NCBI GenBank assembly: GCA_902806575.1 | Contig: CADCXD010000001.1 | Location: 124,001-188,000 of the forward strand | Direction: 5' to 3' | DNA from: Jackrogersella multiformis | Lineage: Eukaryota > Ascomycota > Sordariomycetes > Xylariales > Hypoxylaceae | DNA: 64,000 bases | Shown here: positions 34,506 through 44,417 of the stretch, one piece after another | Position numbering within the stretch: the first letter of the stretch is position 1 | Layout: every line of letters begins with the position of its first letter | The notes under the pieces: generated by a model | Told to the model about the DNA's origin: nothing | Database searches by the model: none | The model's input: only the letters and a program-made list of their open reading frames with translations | Program-made: the position numbers and the translations under genes

Positions 34506-37133
34506 TCAAGCCCCCTTATCCTGCGGCCACTCATCCAACACGAACGGCTCGCCGCTGAGCGTGAAATTCCAAACCGCCTGCGTCGGCACGTCGACCAGCA
34601 GGCTGTACTGCCCAGGATACAGCACCAGGTTGCCGGCGTCGTCGCGGCGCCCCAGGCTCCCGAGCGTCAGGGCCAGGCTGGCCGTCTGCTGGTCGCCGGC
34701 CGCGACGTCGTGCAGGCGCTGGTACGCGACGAGGCGCTTGATGGGGTATGGCGCGGGGCCGTGCTCGCCGGCGACGAAGCCCAGCGTTACGAAGTCCGAC
34801 GTCGCGGCGCCGGCGTTGGATACCGTCACGGGCACGGTCTGGAACGGGCACTGGTCGACGTGCGCCACGTCGGAGCAGTCGCGCACCAGAGCCGCGATGT
34901 CCCACTCGGGGGCGCACGCCGGCGCGACGATGGACGCGGTGAAGTTGGTGTAGTGCAGGCCGAAGCCGAACGGCACCGTCGCGTTGTCGTACCACATGTA
35001 CGTGCGGCCGGGGTTTCCGGTCTCCGCGTTGGGGCGCAGGCTCATGTCCGTCATGGGCACGTCGCGGACGTACCGCTCTGGGTACTGCGTCACGGGCAGC
35101 CGGCCCGCGGGCGCGGCCTTGCCGGTTAGGATGTTGACGATGGCGTCGCCGCCAGCCTGGCCGGGGTAGCCGGCCCAGATGATGGCGGAGACGTTGGGGT
35201 GGTTGATGAACGGGGCGTCGTCGCGCTGGCCGCCCATCTGCACGAGCACGAACGGCTTGCCCAGGCCGGCGAGGTGCGTCATGATGTCGATGCTCTCGCC
35301 GGACCAGCGGATCTGCGTGCGGTCGGCTTCCTCGCTCTCGGTCCTGACCGTGGGCCCGTCGGCGAAGACGATGATGTCCGCGGCCGCGGCAGCCTCGAGG
35401 GCGAACGGGTAGCCGATGGTCACCGGGTCTCCGGGAACGCCGGCGTAGACGGCGTTGATGCCGGGGGTCTGGCTGGCGGCGTAATACGGCGAGTGTAGAT
35501 ACTTGGCAACGCCCTGGTAGTTGCCCTGCATATCGGTGGTCGCGTTTGCCCAATTCCCGACGAAGGCGATGGTGAGATTGCTCTCGGTAGAGACCTGGAG
35601 AGGGAGGGTGCCATCGTTCTTGATTAGCACGATGCCCTCTTCTGCGGCCTTCCGGGCGAGGTCTTCGGCGTAAGGGGTGAATACGTCAGAGAAATCCAGG
35701 GAGCGATAGAGATTGGAGTCAGCTGAGTCGAAGTAACCTAGCTTGATGAGGGACGCGTAGAGTCGCGTGACGGACAGATCGAGTACTTCATCATTGATGA
35801 GGCCTTGTTCATAAGCAGCAGGCAAATGAATCTGATAGTAGGTGCCGCAATTTAGATCCGTCCCCGCGTTTAGGGAGCTCGCGGCAGATGCCTCACGAGT
35901 GTCGCGGTAATTGTGAGGCAGGAATACATTTTGAACAGCGTCACAATCTGAGACGACGTATTGGTAGTCACGAGTCCAATTCCAGTGATCCCTAAGAATA
36001 TCCTGTAGGATATACGAGTTCGAGCACGTTGGCACGCCGTTCAAGGCGTTGTAAGAACACATGACGGACCCAACGTTTGCTCGAACGCAAGCTTCGAATG
36101 GGGGCATGTAATACTCGGCCAAATCCTGGGAGTTGACCTTCGCATCAAACTCATAGCGTTCATTCCCTAACCAATTTTCAATATCATACGCGACGAAATG
36201 CTATAGCAAGATCGAGGTCAGCACAGATCCTACGCCTCTATGAAGAGAAAATATCCAAGGGGGCATTAAGTAACTATGGTCTCACCTTGCAAGTAGCAAT
36301 TACTTTCAGAACATCGGGGTCTTCCCCACCCTGGAGACCTTTTATTAAAGCGGTCACATATGAACTTAAGTGATAGGGGTCTTCGCCGGGCGTTTCCTGG
36401 CCTCTTCCCCACCGAGGATCCCGGTATGGGTTAATATTTGGAGTCTGTAGAATCGCGAGTTAGTAAATAGTACGAATGAAGGAAGTTGGAAGTTAATTTA
36501 AGTGTAATGAAGCTTCCTATACGTGCTCCCACCTCTCAGAAAACTGAATTGGCTTCGCTGCATGCCAGAGCATGGAAAGGGGAAATGAAAGGGGGAGAGT
36601 AGGGACATTCTCGGATAGGCATACCCAGTAGTCTAATCCTGACCGATTGAAGTTGTTGAAAGCACGAGCTTCGGTGCTCACGACTGTCGCCACGGCCTCG
36701 ATAAGGTCGTCGTCGAATGCAGCGCCCATAAGAATCGGCTGTGGGAAGGATGTTGCATAGGAAAAGTCACCAGATTCGCTAAACAGAACTCCCGGGGAGG
36801 ACGCAACGCCGTGCAAAGCTTCTTCTGTAAGTGGTCTCAGCATTTCATCCTCCTTATAATAAAACAAAATGAAAGAGAGGGATACCTACGCCACCACTCA
36901 TAGCTAGGTAGCCCGAGTCTCTCAACCCCTGGTGATGTGTTAACTAATAGCCCAAATTTCTCATTTGTCTCGAGAGCCGCAACGAGAGCTCTGGCTCTTT
37001 GTCCAACGGATAGGTTTTTATTGCAGACATCGTTGCCGGCTAGGGGTCCGCTTTCGCAGTCTGGGAAGAGATGCCCGGAAGCTGTGACGCCCGAAATCAT
37101 CAGCCATATGGCCGAACCCAAAATGAGTGCCAT
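34506..37133 (-). CDS. GH3 xylan 1,4-beta-xylosidase, secreted
   Basis: Four exons, 37133-36890, 36824-36625, 36444-36286 and 36200-34506, encode about 765 residues, with phase kept at all junctions (introns 65, 180 and 85 nt). A signal peptide occupies about residues 1-19. Family GH3 features follow: YEWWQEALHGVA, TPNINPYRDPRWGRGQETPGEDP, ATCKHFVAYD, and the nucleophile Asp in YVVSDCDAVQ. The (beta/alpha)6 sandwich follows (EGIVLIKNDGTLPL, IWAGYPGQAGG) and a fibronectin III-like C-terminal domain closes the protein (HVDQCPFQTVPVTVSNAGAATSDFVTLGFV). The layout matches fungal XlnD/BxlB enzymes that release xylose from xylo-oligosaccharides. The last exon is very GC-rich compared with neighbours. 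Its 3' end faces the NLR, 149 bp away. Confidence 0.92.
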
Positions 37134-37921
37134 TTTGATTCTCGTGAGGCTGCGAGATGTCCGAAGCTGTCCGTTTAACAGCTACCAAACCCAGCTGTCC
37201 TGGCTTTTATAATTCCAATCCACCCTGTCGGTAGTGGAGCAGCGTAGCAACTCATCTCCTCACGCTTCCCCGCATTCATGATGCCCTGCTGCAGGATAGT
37301 TCATTCATCTCCAAGCCATGCGCACGAAGGCTCCAATTGAGCCTGGGGAAATTATAGGTGTCCAATGCAGAGGTGCATCGGATCGGCGGTAGGCACATAA
37401 GTGCGGAAATTGACTCGGGCCAGATATTGCCGGGATGGATCCCCAGATTAAACAATCTTCCGATCGCCAGGTCCCAGGGTCGTCGTACTTTGCGGTCACC
37501 GCTCGCATATTGATATGTTTACTGTATGCTAGCGTCAATCGTCATTATTAAGAACCTTTCTCATGTCAATTACTGTCTCAAATGAACCAAGTCAAAGTCT
37601 AAAGGACAAGACGGGATAATAACAGGAAACCTATGATAACATTGGTCTCTACCCAACTAGAGTGAGGCTGTATGAATATTTGCCCGACTGAAAGTTCAAG
37701 ACGGAAAAACACACCCTGTAGTAAAAAAGTGGTAACTCATATCACACGATGTAGCTGCCGATAGGACATCCCGAGGAGCCGAAACAGAGCAAGACATAAA
37801 TACCCCAACCGTCCAACTCCATTGTGCTAGTAGTTGTCGGGCCTTCTCATGTCCTTGCTCTATGCCAGGATCCACGGCCGAGGCCCACGAAAAAAGTATG
37901 TCAACATATCTTATGCGTAAT
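37134..37921. other. Intergenic region with xylosidase promoter
   Basis: No gene is evident. The left part is the promoter of the minus-strand xylosidase, with a TATAAAAG element at 37204-37211 (minus strand) about 75 bp upstream of its start. I did not find a clear GGCTAAA-type XlnR site by eye. Confidence 0.5.
37204..37211 (-). promoter_or_regulatory. TATA-like box of xylosidase gene
   Basis: TATAAAAG on the minus strand lies about 75 bp upstream of the ATG at 37133. Position and consensus are the only support. Confidence 0.45.
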
Positions 37922-39535
37922 TCATAATATCGTAACGTTGCTTCGATGACCGTATAGTTCATCCACTCCGCAAGTACAAGTCACACTGCAGTCACCGATA
38001 TGCTTCCGCACCTTTTTCCGAATATCCTTGGGAATTCCGACGAACGGCCTTGATGTAGGAAATGCCCATATCGACGGCCAAGGCAAGTCTCCTAGGGTTG
38101 GAAGCTGTTCCAGGTCCTTCTCAAGCTGTTTAATGACAACCGAATTGCAGGTCATCGTGGTGAGTCCGCGTGCCCAACCAAAAGAGAAGACAGATCTTCC
38201 TGGATTCAACACCATCTCCAGCTTCTTCTTGATTGGGCCTGTCAAACGATCTTGGCAGTTGTTCTCGTTCATGTCGACGATACTAATCGGCAATTGTAAA
38301 CGGGGTGGCACTTCATGGATGGATAACAACCGTAACTCTTTAACTCGTTGCTCCTGGGATTTTTCAGAGTCAGAATCAAGTATTAGGTAAGCACGCGCCC
38401 TTTCGGACTCAGTTGCTAATGTGTCGGTGATGTGGAAGAAGGTTTCGGCTGCTTCCTGAGTGCACACAAGCCTATGATTACCTAGCATGGGATACACCAA
38501 CGAAAGCATCGACTGCTCACTTTCTAGGTCAGTATGATCATTGTGTGAATCCCTAAACCAGGGCTGCTTGGTGACCTTGGTGTGAGAAAAGTCAGACGCA
38601 AGAGCAACTAAGAGGGATGTGTCAATGTTCAAAACTTCCGAGAAGTTTGCCTTCGGGCTCGGGGCCATTATGTAGAGCAGGCTCTCAGAGAGAGGTGGAG
38701 CTGGCGATACAGCCTCACCACAAAGTAGGCTGACACCTAGCTGACGACAAGCCTCGAGGATTTTATCGACCTCGGAGTACACACCTTCTTGGACACGTGG
38801 CAAGACGAGGAAAGCCCTCGGAGTTTTGGATTGAATGCGATGCCCCTTAGCAGCGCTAGCTAGGTTCCTAGCAAGCTTCACAATAGGGATATCTGCGTAA
38901 TACTGGCCGACTATCTCGGGGTCTTCATCGTCATCATCTTCATCGCTTTCCCCACAGTATATTGCTTCCTTCGCCAAGTCAAATAGTAATCTTTTGTTGG
39001 TCATGGAGGAAACCTTGTACCATGAATGACCACCATCTGCGATGACATCAATGATGAAACTGCCGGACCGAAAAGGCTGTGACTCGCCTTGGGTTCGAAC
39101 AATACGTGTTCCTGGTGCTAAAATAGGCTTCTTGAATGGGCCATTAGACACAGCACAACGTAGCCTCACAATATCCCTGGACCTCTTAGCTATATCCCAC
39201 ACTGGCTCAAGGAAAGAGAGGTTAGTAGAATGCACGCGATGCAATGCATGAGGATCCCTGGACTTGAGGTCACAGAAAGCCCTCTCTTGGCTTTCTACCT
39301 CAGCTCGGAGTTCACTAGTGAAAGATGCATGCATATATGTCGGAATATGTTGAAAGTAATCATGGTAGACATTTGTAAGATGATCGGCGAAGAGTTGAAA
39401 TTCGGATTGGAGTGAGTTCGCGCGCTTGAGTAAGGCTTCACTCATAGCTAGCTTCGCAGCAAAGTCCTGTGCGACATCGTCTAGTGGATGAGTGTCTTCT
39501 GATGGAGTCATGATAATATGGTCCATGATGTCCAT
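37922..39535 (-). CDS. DUF1308 (C7orf25/UPF0415-like) protein
   Basis: A single open frame of up to 601 codons continues back to 39727, but the family-like part begins near an internal ATG at about 39535 (MDIMDHIIMTPSED), giving about 537 residues; I prefer that start because the upstream 64 codons are low in similarity and read like 5' UTR. The protein has a helical N-terminus (AKLAMSEALLKRANSLQSEFQLFADHL), the central block FLEPVWDIAKRSRDIVRLRCAV, an acidic loop (GESDEDDDDEDPEI) and a C-terminal PIN-like part (LNIDTSLLVALASDFSH...), which I assign to the eukaryote-wide DUF1308 family. The family's role is poorly known. The 3' end lies 790 bp from the xylosidase start. Confidence 0.7.
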   Translation of the reverse strand: MDIMDHIIMTPSEDTHPLDDVAQDFAAKLAMSEALLKRANSLQSEFQLFADHLTNVYHDYFQHIPTYMHASFTSELRAEVESQERAFCDLKSRDPHALHRVHSTNLSFLEPVWDIAKRSRDIVRLRCAVSNGPFKKPILAPGTRIVRTQGESQPFRSGSFIIDVIADGGHSWYKVSSMTNKRLLFDLAKEAIYCGESDEDDDDEDPEIVGQYYADIPIVKLARNLASAAKGHRIQSKTPRAFLVLPRVQEGVYSEVDKILEACRQLGVSLLCGEAVSPAPPLSESLLYIMAPSPKANFSEVLNIDTSLLVALASDFSHTKVTKQPWFRDSHNDHTDLESEQSMLSLVYPMLGNHRLVCTQEAAETFFHITDTLATESERARAYLILDSDSEKSQEQRVKELRLLSIHEVPPRLQLPISIVDMNENNCQDRLTGPIKKKLEMVLNPGRSVFSFGWARGLTTMTCNSVVIKQLEKDLEQLPTLGDLPWPSIWAFPTSRPFVGIPKDIRKKVRKHIGDCSVTCTCGVDELYGHRSNVTIL

Positions 39536-39896
39536 GATATATGAAAGTGAGTTCGAGTTAGTTTTGTTGGATGAAAGTAGGAAAGATAAGTTCTTAAATG
39601 TACAACTTGAAAGTATTTTACCGTGAAGCAGTTGCTTACTAGATAGAGCCCTAGCTCGGCTCAATACAGTTAGTACAGTGGGGATGGTGGATGCAATAGC
39701 CCCGCGGTATTTTTCTAGCGCAGTCAAGCTCCATGTCCTTCGGGAATCACTCCGTTACAGACATATGACTTTCCTCATATATCGAATTACCGCGATTATC
39801 AGCTATTTTGAAGCTTCTTTGCCTACCACAATTCCGATACATGAATATTCAAGTCACACCTAGGTACGCTACATAGGTACCTACCTAGGTAGGGAC
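39536..39896. other. 5' flank of DUF1308 gene
   Basis: This stretch continues the DUF1308 reading frame back to 39727 and then reaches the edge of the palindromic element. A TAGGTACCTACCTAGG tract lies at about 39876-39893, just outside the element's left end. I see no other gene. Confidence 0.45.
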
Positions 39897-40731
39897 GGCT
39901 AGCCATATGCATTATTTCCGCCAAACCGCCAAACCATATAAACATCACTGTATAAATGCACAATATATACTATATTTTACAATAGCCCCTTATAAATACA
40001 AGGAGTATAGCGTTGTAAAGCGCTATATTTATATCCTTATAAAAGAGTTATAGTAACCTGTTTAAAAGGGTATCACGTGAAACCCCCCGCCACTACTAGC
40101 TAACTTTGAACATGAATAACTTTTATAATATAATACAGGTTAAGGTGTAACTTGTATGAATAGATAGCCTTAAAGAAACTGGATTTAATGATATATACTA
40201 TACTAAGTGCATCCTGTATTTAAGTATGTTATGAGGGTAGTAAGTAATACCCCTCAACTACAGCTAAACAACACTTCAACCGTTGTTTAACCGTTGTTGA
40301 ATAACCACTGAGCAACGGTTGAGCTGTTGTTCAGTTGGTATAAATGCAATTACCTTATTTAAAACGATTAATATTAAGAAGCGAATTAATAAGTTTATGA
40401 TGTATTATATAGTACGTATAATATAAAGTCTGGTTATTTAGCTATTGTTAAGCTGTTGCTGAGCTGTTGTTAAGCTATTGTTAAAGTTGAAGTAAGCTAG
40501 GGGTAGAAAACCCCTGGTCATTTTAGCGCTAACCCACGTTTCTTACACCCTGTGTAACCTGAATTGCTTATAAGGGGGCATGCGATGTAAAGCGCTGTAA
40601 TTATAGCAATATAGAGCGCTATACTCCCTGTATTTACAGGGGGCTACTGTAAAATACAGTATATACTGTGCATTTATACAGTGATGTTTACATGGTTTGG
40701 CGGTTTGGCGGAAATAACGCTACGGCCAGCT
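39897..40731. mobile_element. Palindromic MITE-like element with long inverted repeats
   Basis: The left arm (about 39897-40045) and right arm (about 40565-40731) are inverted copies: both contain, in the arm orientation, TTATTTCCGCCAAACCGCC, then AACATCACTGTATAAATGCA and GTATAGCG. Differences are mostly transitions, for example ATATAAA against ATGTAAA, plus an arm-internal deletion. The centre holds further inverted, AACCGTTGTT / AACAACGGTT-type subrepeats (about 40263-40335 and 40441-40490). There is no transposase frame, so this looks like a non-autonomous DNA transposon remnant. A 15-bp match to the arm tip (GCTGGCCGTAACGTT) recurs at 40791-40805. I could not confirm a target-site duplication. 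Confidence 0.7.
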
Positions 40732-40790
40732 CTAGTAGGTGACGCCCAATCTTCAATTACCAACTCAGCGGTGACCACTTCCTCTATAAA

Positions 40791-40805
40791 GCTGGCCGTA
40801 ACGTT
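40791..40805 (+). repeat. Solo copy of element arm tip
   Basis: GCTGGCCGTAACGTT differs at one base from the outer tip of the inverted repeats of the neighbouring element (GCTGGCCGTAGCGTT in arm orientation). It sits 60 bp to the right of the right arm, in the opposite orientation to it, inside the promoter of the FAD monooxygenase gene. Confidence 0.5.
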
Positions 40806-41120
40806 CATCATTCACATTCATTATTCACATTCAAGCATCCACTACCTATGTACCTAACTACCTACATATACCTCCTTCTACCATCTACCTACATAGGTAC
40901 CTGGGTAGTAGGTACATAAATAAATAAACATCTTTTTTAAAACTAGCAGACCAGCCGGCGCAAGACGCCATAATATTAATTTTACCATCTTGGAGCTAAA
41001 CAATACAAGTGGCTGATAGTCTTGGAACTTACCTAGGTACTTCCCAGCCATCAACTTATCAACTTAATACAGCACGCTGCTGCAGCTACCTACCTAACCT
41101 AGGTACATAAACTCCTTCAA

Positions 41121-42401
41121 ATGCCGCTAAAGATCATCATCTGCGGCGCTGGCATCGGGGGCCTCTCCGCTGCGGGATACCTCCGAGCCAAGCACGATGT
41201 CACAGTTCTCGAACGGGGAACACTCGACTTCACCGTAAACGACTATGGGCTGTCAGTTGTTTCCAACTCTTTCAACCTTTTGGAAAAGGCCGGAATCAAG
41301 TCGGAAAATCTAGACTTGGTTATCATGACACATCTCTGGCTTAGAGGTCCCAACAATGAAGAGCTGAAGACTACTCACTTCGATACGAGGGTGAGGTTCG
41401 GTGGACTCGGAGCCCCATCTGTGTTGGTCAAACGCGCCAAGCTTCAAAAAGAGTTGATGCGATTCGCAACTAGCACTGGATTTCCCGGCGCGCCCGCGAA
41501 GGTTATTGAGAATGCTAAGGTAACCCGGGTCGATGCTCTTGCTGGAAAGGTGTGGACTGAGGACGGCCAAGTCTTTGAAGGCGACCTGATCGTCGGGGCA
41601 GACGGTATTCATTCCGTCGTTCGCGGTGCTGTTCTCGGACAAGACAGCTCCTTATCCATCAGGACCTACGATATTCTAGCTTTTATGGCCCAGCTGTCCG
41701 TCGATGATGTCCGATCGGATCCTGGCTTTGCTTACCTGGCTGATCCTAACACTCGAGCCGGGCTTTGTGCCGTACATGCGAATTCGGGTCGTCATATAAA
41801 TAAGCACATCCTCATTTACCATACTTCTCCCCGAGGCCTACAAGTCGTCGGATATACCTCCGAGAAAGAGTTCGCTGAGCAGTTTGGCTCTACCAAAAAA
41901 ACTATCATCAGGGATATCCCCGTATCGAGAGTGGTCGAGGATTTTGCCCCAGAATTTGCAGATGGAGTTGTCAATTTCTTCCGGCATAGCCAGATTGACG
42001 CATGGAGAATTCACGATGTAGCGCCTATGGACAGTTGGTTTTCCGGCAAGACATTGTTGATCGGTGACGCCGCGCATGCGGTCACACCACATGCCGGCCA
42101 AGGGTCCAATATCACGATTGAAGACGCAGAAGCGTTGGGATATCTTCTAAACGATGTCGAATCTCCCGATGACATCCCTGCTGCTCTGCAGAAGTTCATG
42201 ACATTGCGCAAAGACCGCGTCGACTTTGTCACGCGTCGTTCACACGAGCTAGGTAATATACGAACAGAGGAAGACAAGACTAAAGAACCTATCACGACCG
42301 AAGACTTTGCGAGGAAGATTTATACCTACCAGGGAGCTGAGAAAGCATTGAATGCACTAAAGCCTCCAATTATGGGGGGAAGCATGACAGGCATAAACTG
42401 A
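41121..42401 (+). CDS. FAD-dependent monooxygenase
   Basis: A single exon encodes 426 residues. The FAD-binding GxGxxG motif is at the N-terminus (IIICGAGIGGLSAAGYL), the NAD(P)H/FAD DG motif is GDLIVGADGIHSVVRG (about residue 155), and the second FAD motif is LLIGDAAHAVTPHAGQGSNITIEDAEALG (about residues 310-340). This is the aromatic-ring hydroxylase class (salicylate hydroxylase / PHBH fold) common in fungal secondary metabolism and aromatic degradation. No membrane tail is present, so it is probably cytosolic. It starts 390 bp downstream of the palindromic element. Substrate is unknown. Confidence 0.9.
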   Translation: MPLKIIICGAGIGGLSAAGYLRAKHDVTVLERGTLDFTVNDYGLSVVSNSFNLLEKAGIKSENLDLVIMTHLWLRGPNNEELKTTHFDTRVRFGGLGAPSVLVKRAKLQKELMRFATSTGFPGAPAKVIENAKVTRVDALAGKVWTEDGQVFEGDLIVGADGIHSVVRGAVLGQDSSLSIRTYDILAFMAQLSVDDVRSDPGFAYLADPNTRAGLCAVHANSGRHINKHILIYHTSPRGLQVVGYTSEKEFAEQFGSTKKTIIRDIPVSRVVEDFAPEFADGVVNFFRHSQIDAWRIHDVAPMDSWFSGKTLLIGDAAHAVTPHAGQGSNITIEDAEALGYLLNDVESPDDIPAALQKFMTLRKDRVDFVTRRSHELGNIRTEEDKTKEPITTEDFARKIYTYQGAEKALNALKPPIMGGSMTGIN

Positions 42402-42603
42402 TAGGTTGGTCTCCTGGCTATTGGTTTGAGGAAGTCTTGAGCATTCACGGTGCAGGAATCCGTATTAGGTTTTTGCGCCCTTCACTAGGTTAAGGAGGGT
42501 TGAAAGATTGAATTAATTAACCAACATCTAGGACTGGGAGATCTTGAAGCAGAGCCGTGAATTAAGATTGACATCGGGCTAGCAATCAGTAGGCCCTCTA
42601 ATG

Positions 42604-43107
42604 TCAGTAATGATATGTTGGTCTACCTAAGTAAAACGTACCCTCAACCTCGACAATGTCGTCGTCGTTCAATCTCCCCACTTCTACGATCGTCTGAGGC
42701 GGATACTTGCTTGGGTCGTTTCCCCAAATTTCCACCTGCACCTGATTGCACATCGGCCGATACGGGAACATGTCGGTCACACATACGACTAACCGCATAC
42801 ACGAGTTTATATCCGACCCGGTCATCTCGATAAGTGCCGCCATGATCTGGTAAGCTTGTCGCACACGCGTGAGGCCTACCGACGCAAGCGTGCTGTTTCC
42901 CGGTAGATCCCACGCATGCCTTAGGTAGGTAGGTAAGAGCGCGAGTAAGAACTACGCAGACTACTAAAAGTGGCAACTTACCGGAGATGTAGAGCGTGTC
43001 CCCTGCAATAGACATCAGACTCCACGGCCCCGTGGTGTTGAAGAAGTTGGATGGGTTATAAATGTGTACGCCAGACGGTGACGTGTAGTTCGGTTATAAT
43101 TTGGCAT
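42604..43107 (-). pseudogene. Broken RidA/YjgF-family gene
   Basis: The minus strand carries a RidA-like sequence in pieces. One piece (about 43,090-42,983) reads HIYNPSNFFNTTGPWSLMSIA and GDTLYISG, ending at a GTAAGT donor. After a 50-70 nt intron with a TACCTACCTAAG acceptor, GMRGIY continues in frame but then shifts; the rest (VGLTRVRQAYQIMAALIEM ... EIWGNDPSKYPPQTIVEVGRLNDDD) is in the next frame. One base missing in a C/G run near 42,900 would explain it. The nearest upstream ATG (43105-43107) is also out of frame with the first piece. RidA proteins hydrolyse reactive enamines/imines or act in related chemistry. I infer a pseudogene rather than a live gene. Confidence 0.6.
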
Positions 43108-44417
43108 AGGCAAGTATTGGCTGCCAAAAGATCCAAGAGGAGAAGCTGATATGCATGGTACTGCCAACGGCGTCGCTGGTTACTGGAGCGAGGGCGGGAT
43201 ATTACATCGCTGCTGGTAATGATCCTGCACGAGAATTTTATTAATGACAAAAAGAGGTGGTTAGCTTCTAATGAGATTAAAGCTTCTTTAATCGACATAT
43301 ATTATCAACTGCTCCTGAGGGGAGCTCAATGACAATATCTCGGAGACCACCATCTTGGCGCAAGTGAATGAATATGCAGGTTTTCATCTACGGTATGCAA
43401 TTTTTCGAATGCTACTAATTCCCATCAACTATGTCGTTGGGCTTTAGAGATGATGCTAGGGCAGATGCAATAGGTTCTTATTTTCAAGATCGTAACATTG
43501 ACCTAGAACGTTTCCATAAAATTTCTCCCAGTCACTGCCTAGCTACCCCTAGCGATTGGAATTAGTTCGAAAACTTGTAAGAGAGTGTCTGTGTCGCAAA
43601 ATGGATACCCTTAATCAAAACGTTCGGTGATGAATTTTTTTTTTTACAACGTTTGACGACATTGTCGAGAAGTTTCGAAACAGTCTTCTATTTAGACCTA
43701 ATGTTAATCGCATGAAGGATAGATCTGAATGCTTAAGAACACAAACGCAACGTCTCAATGTAGAATATCTTTTTTAACTACGGTGAACACTCAAGTTATT
43801 AAACTACTTGGGTGGCTACGATTTACAATCACCTGCCGATTCCCGAACCTGGTTTCTTGAAACTCAATTGAACATTTTCATGTAAAGAAATATTGCGACG
43901 TGCGTTGTTTCAAGCCGACGATCCCGTTCAATATGACGCCCCATCCAATCTTCACCTTATCCCTACCTATTAATATTTATTAATATTGAAATATCCTTGG
44001 TTCTGCCGGGCGGCTACTACATAGTATTTTAATTTTCTCTTTCTTTCAAAATGGCCCATGCTACTCCGTATAAATCCCCTACTATGAAACCTCGGGTTTC
44101 TACTGCCCCTATGACAAGTTCATGAAATCCGGACCTTACCCAGGTACCTGTTTCCATTATCACCATGGCCAAGTCGTTTCAACCCCGTTTTTAATTCCAT
44201 AAGGCCAGTAAACGGAGGCTCGGCTGATCATCGTAGCATCCGATATGATCTTCTTTAGAAACACTATGCATTATTATTGCTCCGACAAGTTTTGCATCGG
44301 TAGCGAGGCACCAGCGATGATAATATTAAGCCATGAGATTGCCAGAATGTTGTTCTGATCTCTAATAAATCATTCTTACTTACTTACTTACATACTTATA
44401 CCATTTTTAATACGACA
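43108..44417. other. AT-rich intergenic region
   Basis: I see no gene in this 1.3 kb. The sequence is AT-rich, has a T10-type homopolymer near 43636-43647 and leads into the promoter of the CE5 esterase gene, with a short TTACT-type repeat at 44376-44398. Confidence 0.55.

Noticed and set aside
34531..35553. 340-codon frame on the same strand within the xylosidase last exon
   Set aside because: It is a frame-shifted shadow of GC-rich coding sequence; the true frame shows GH3 motifs throughout.
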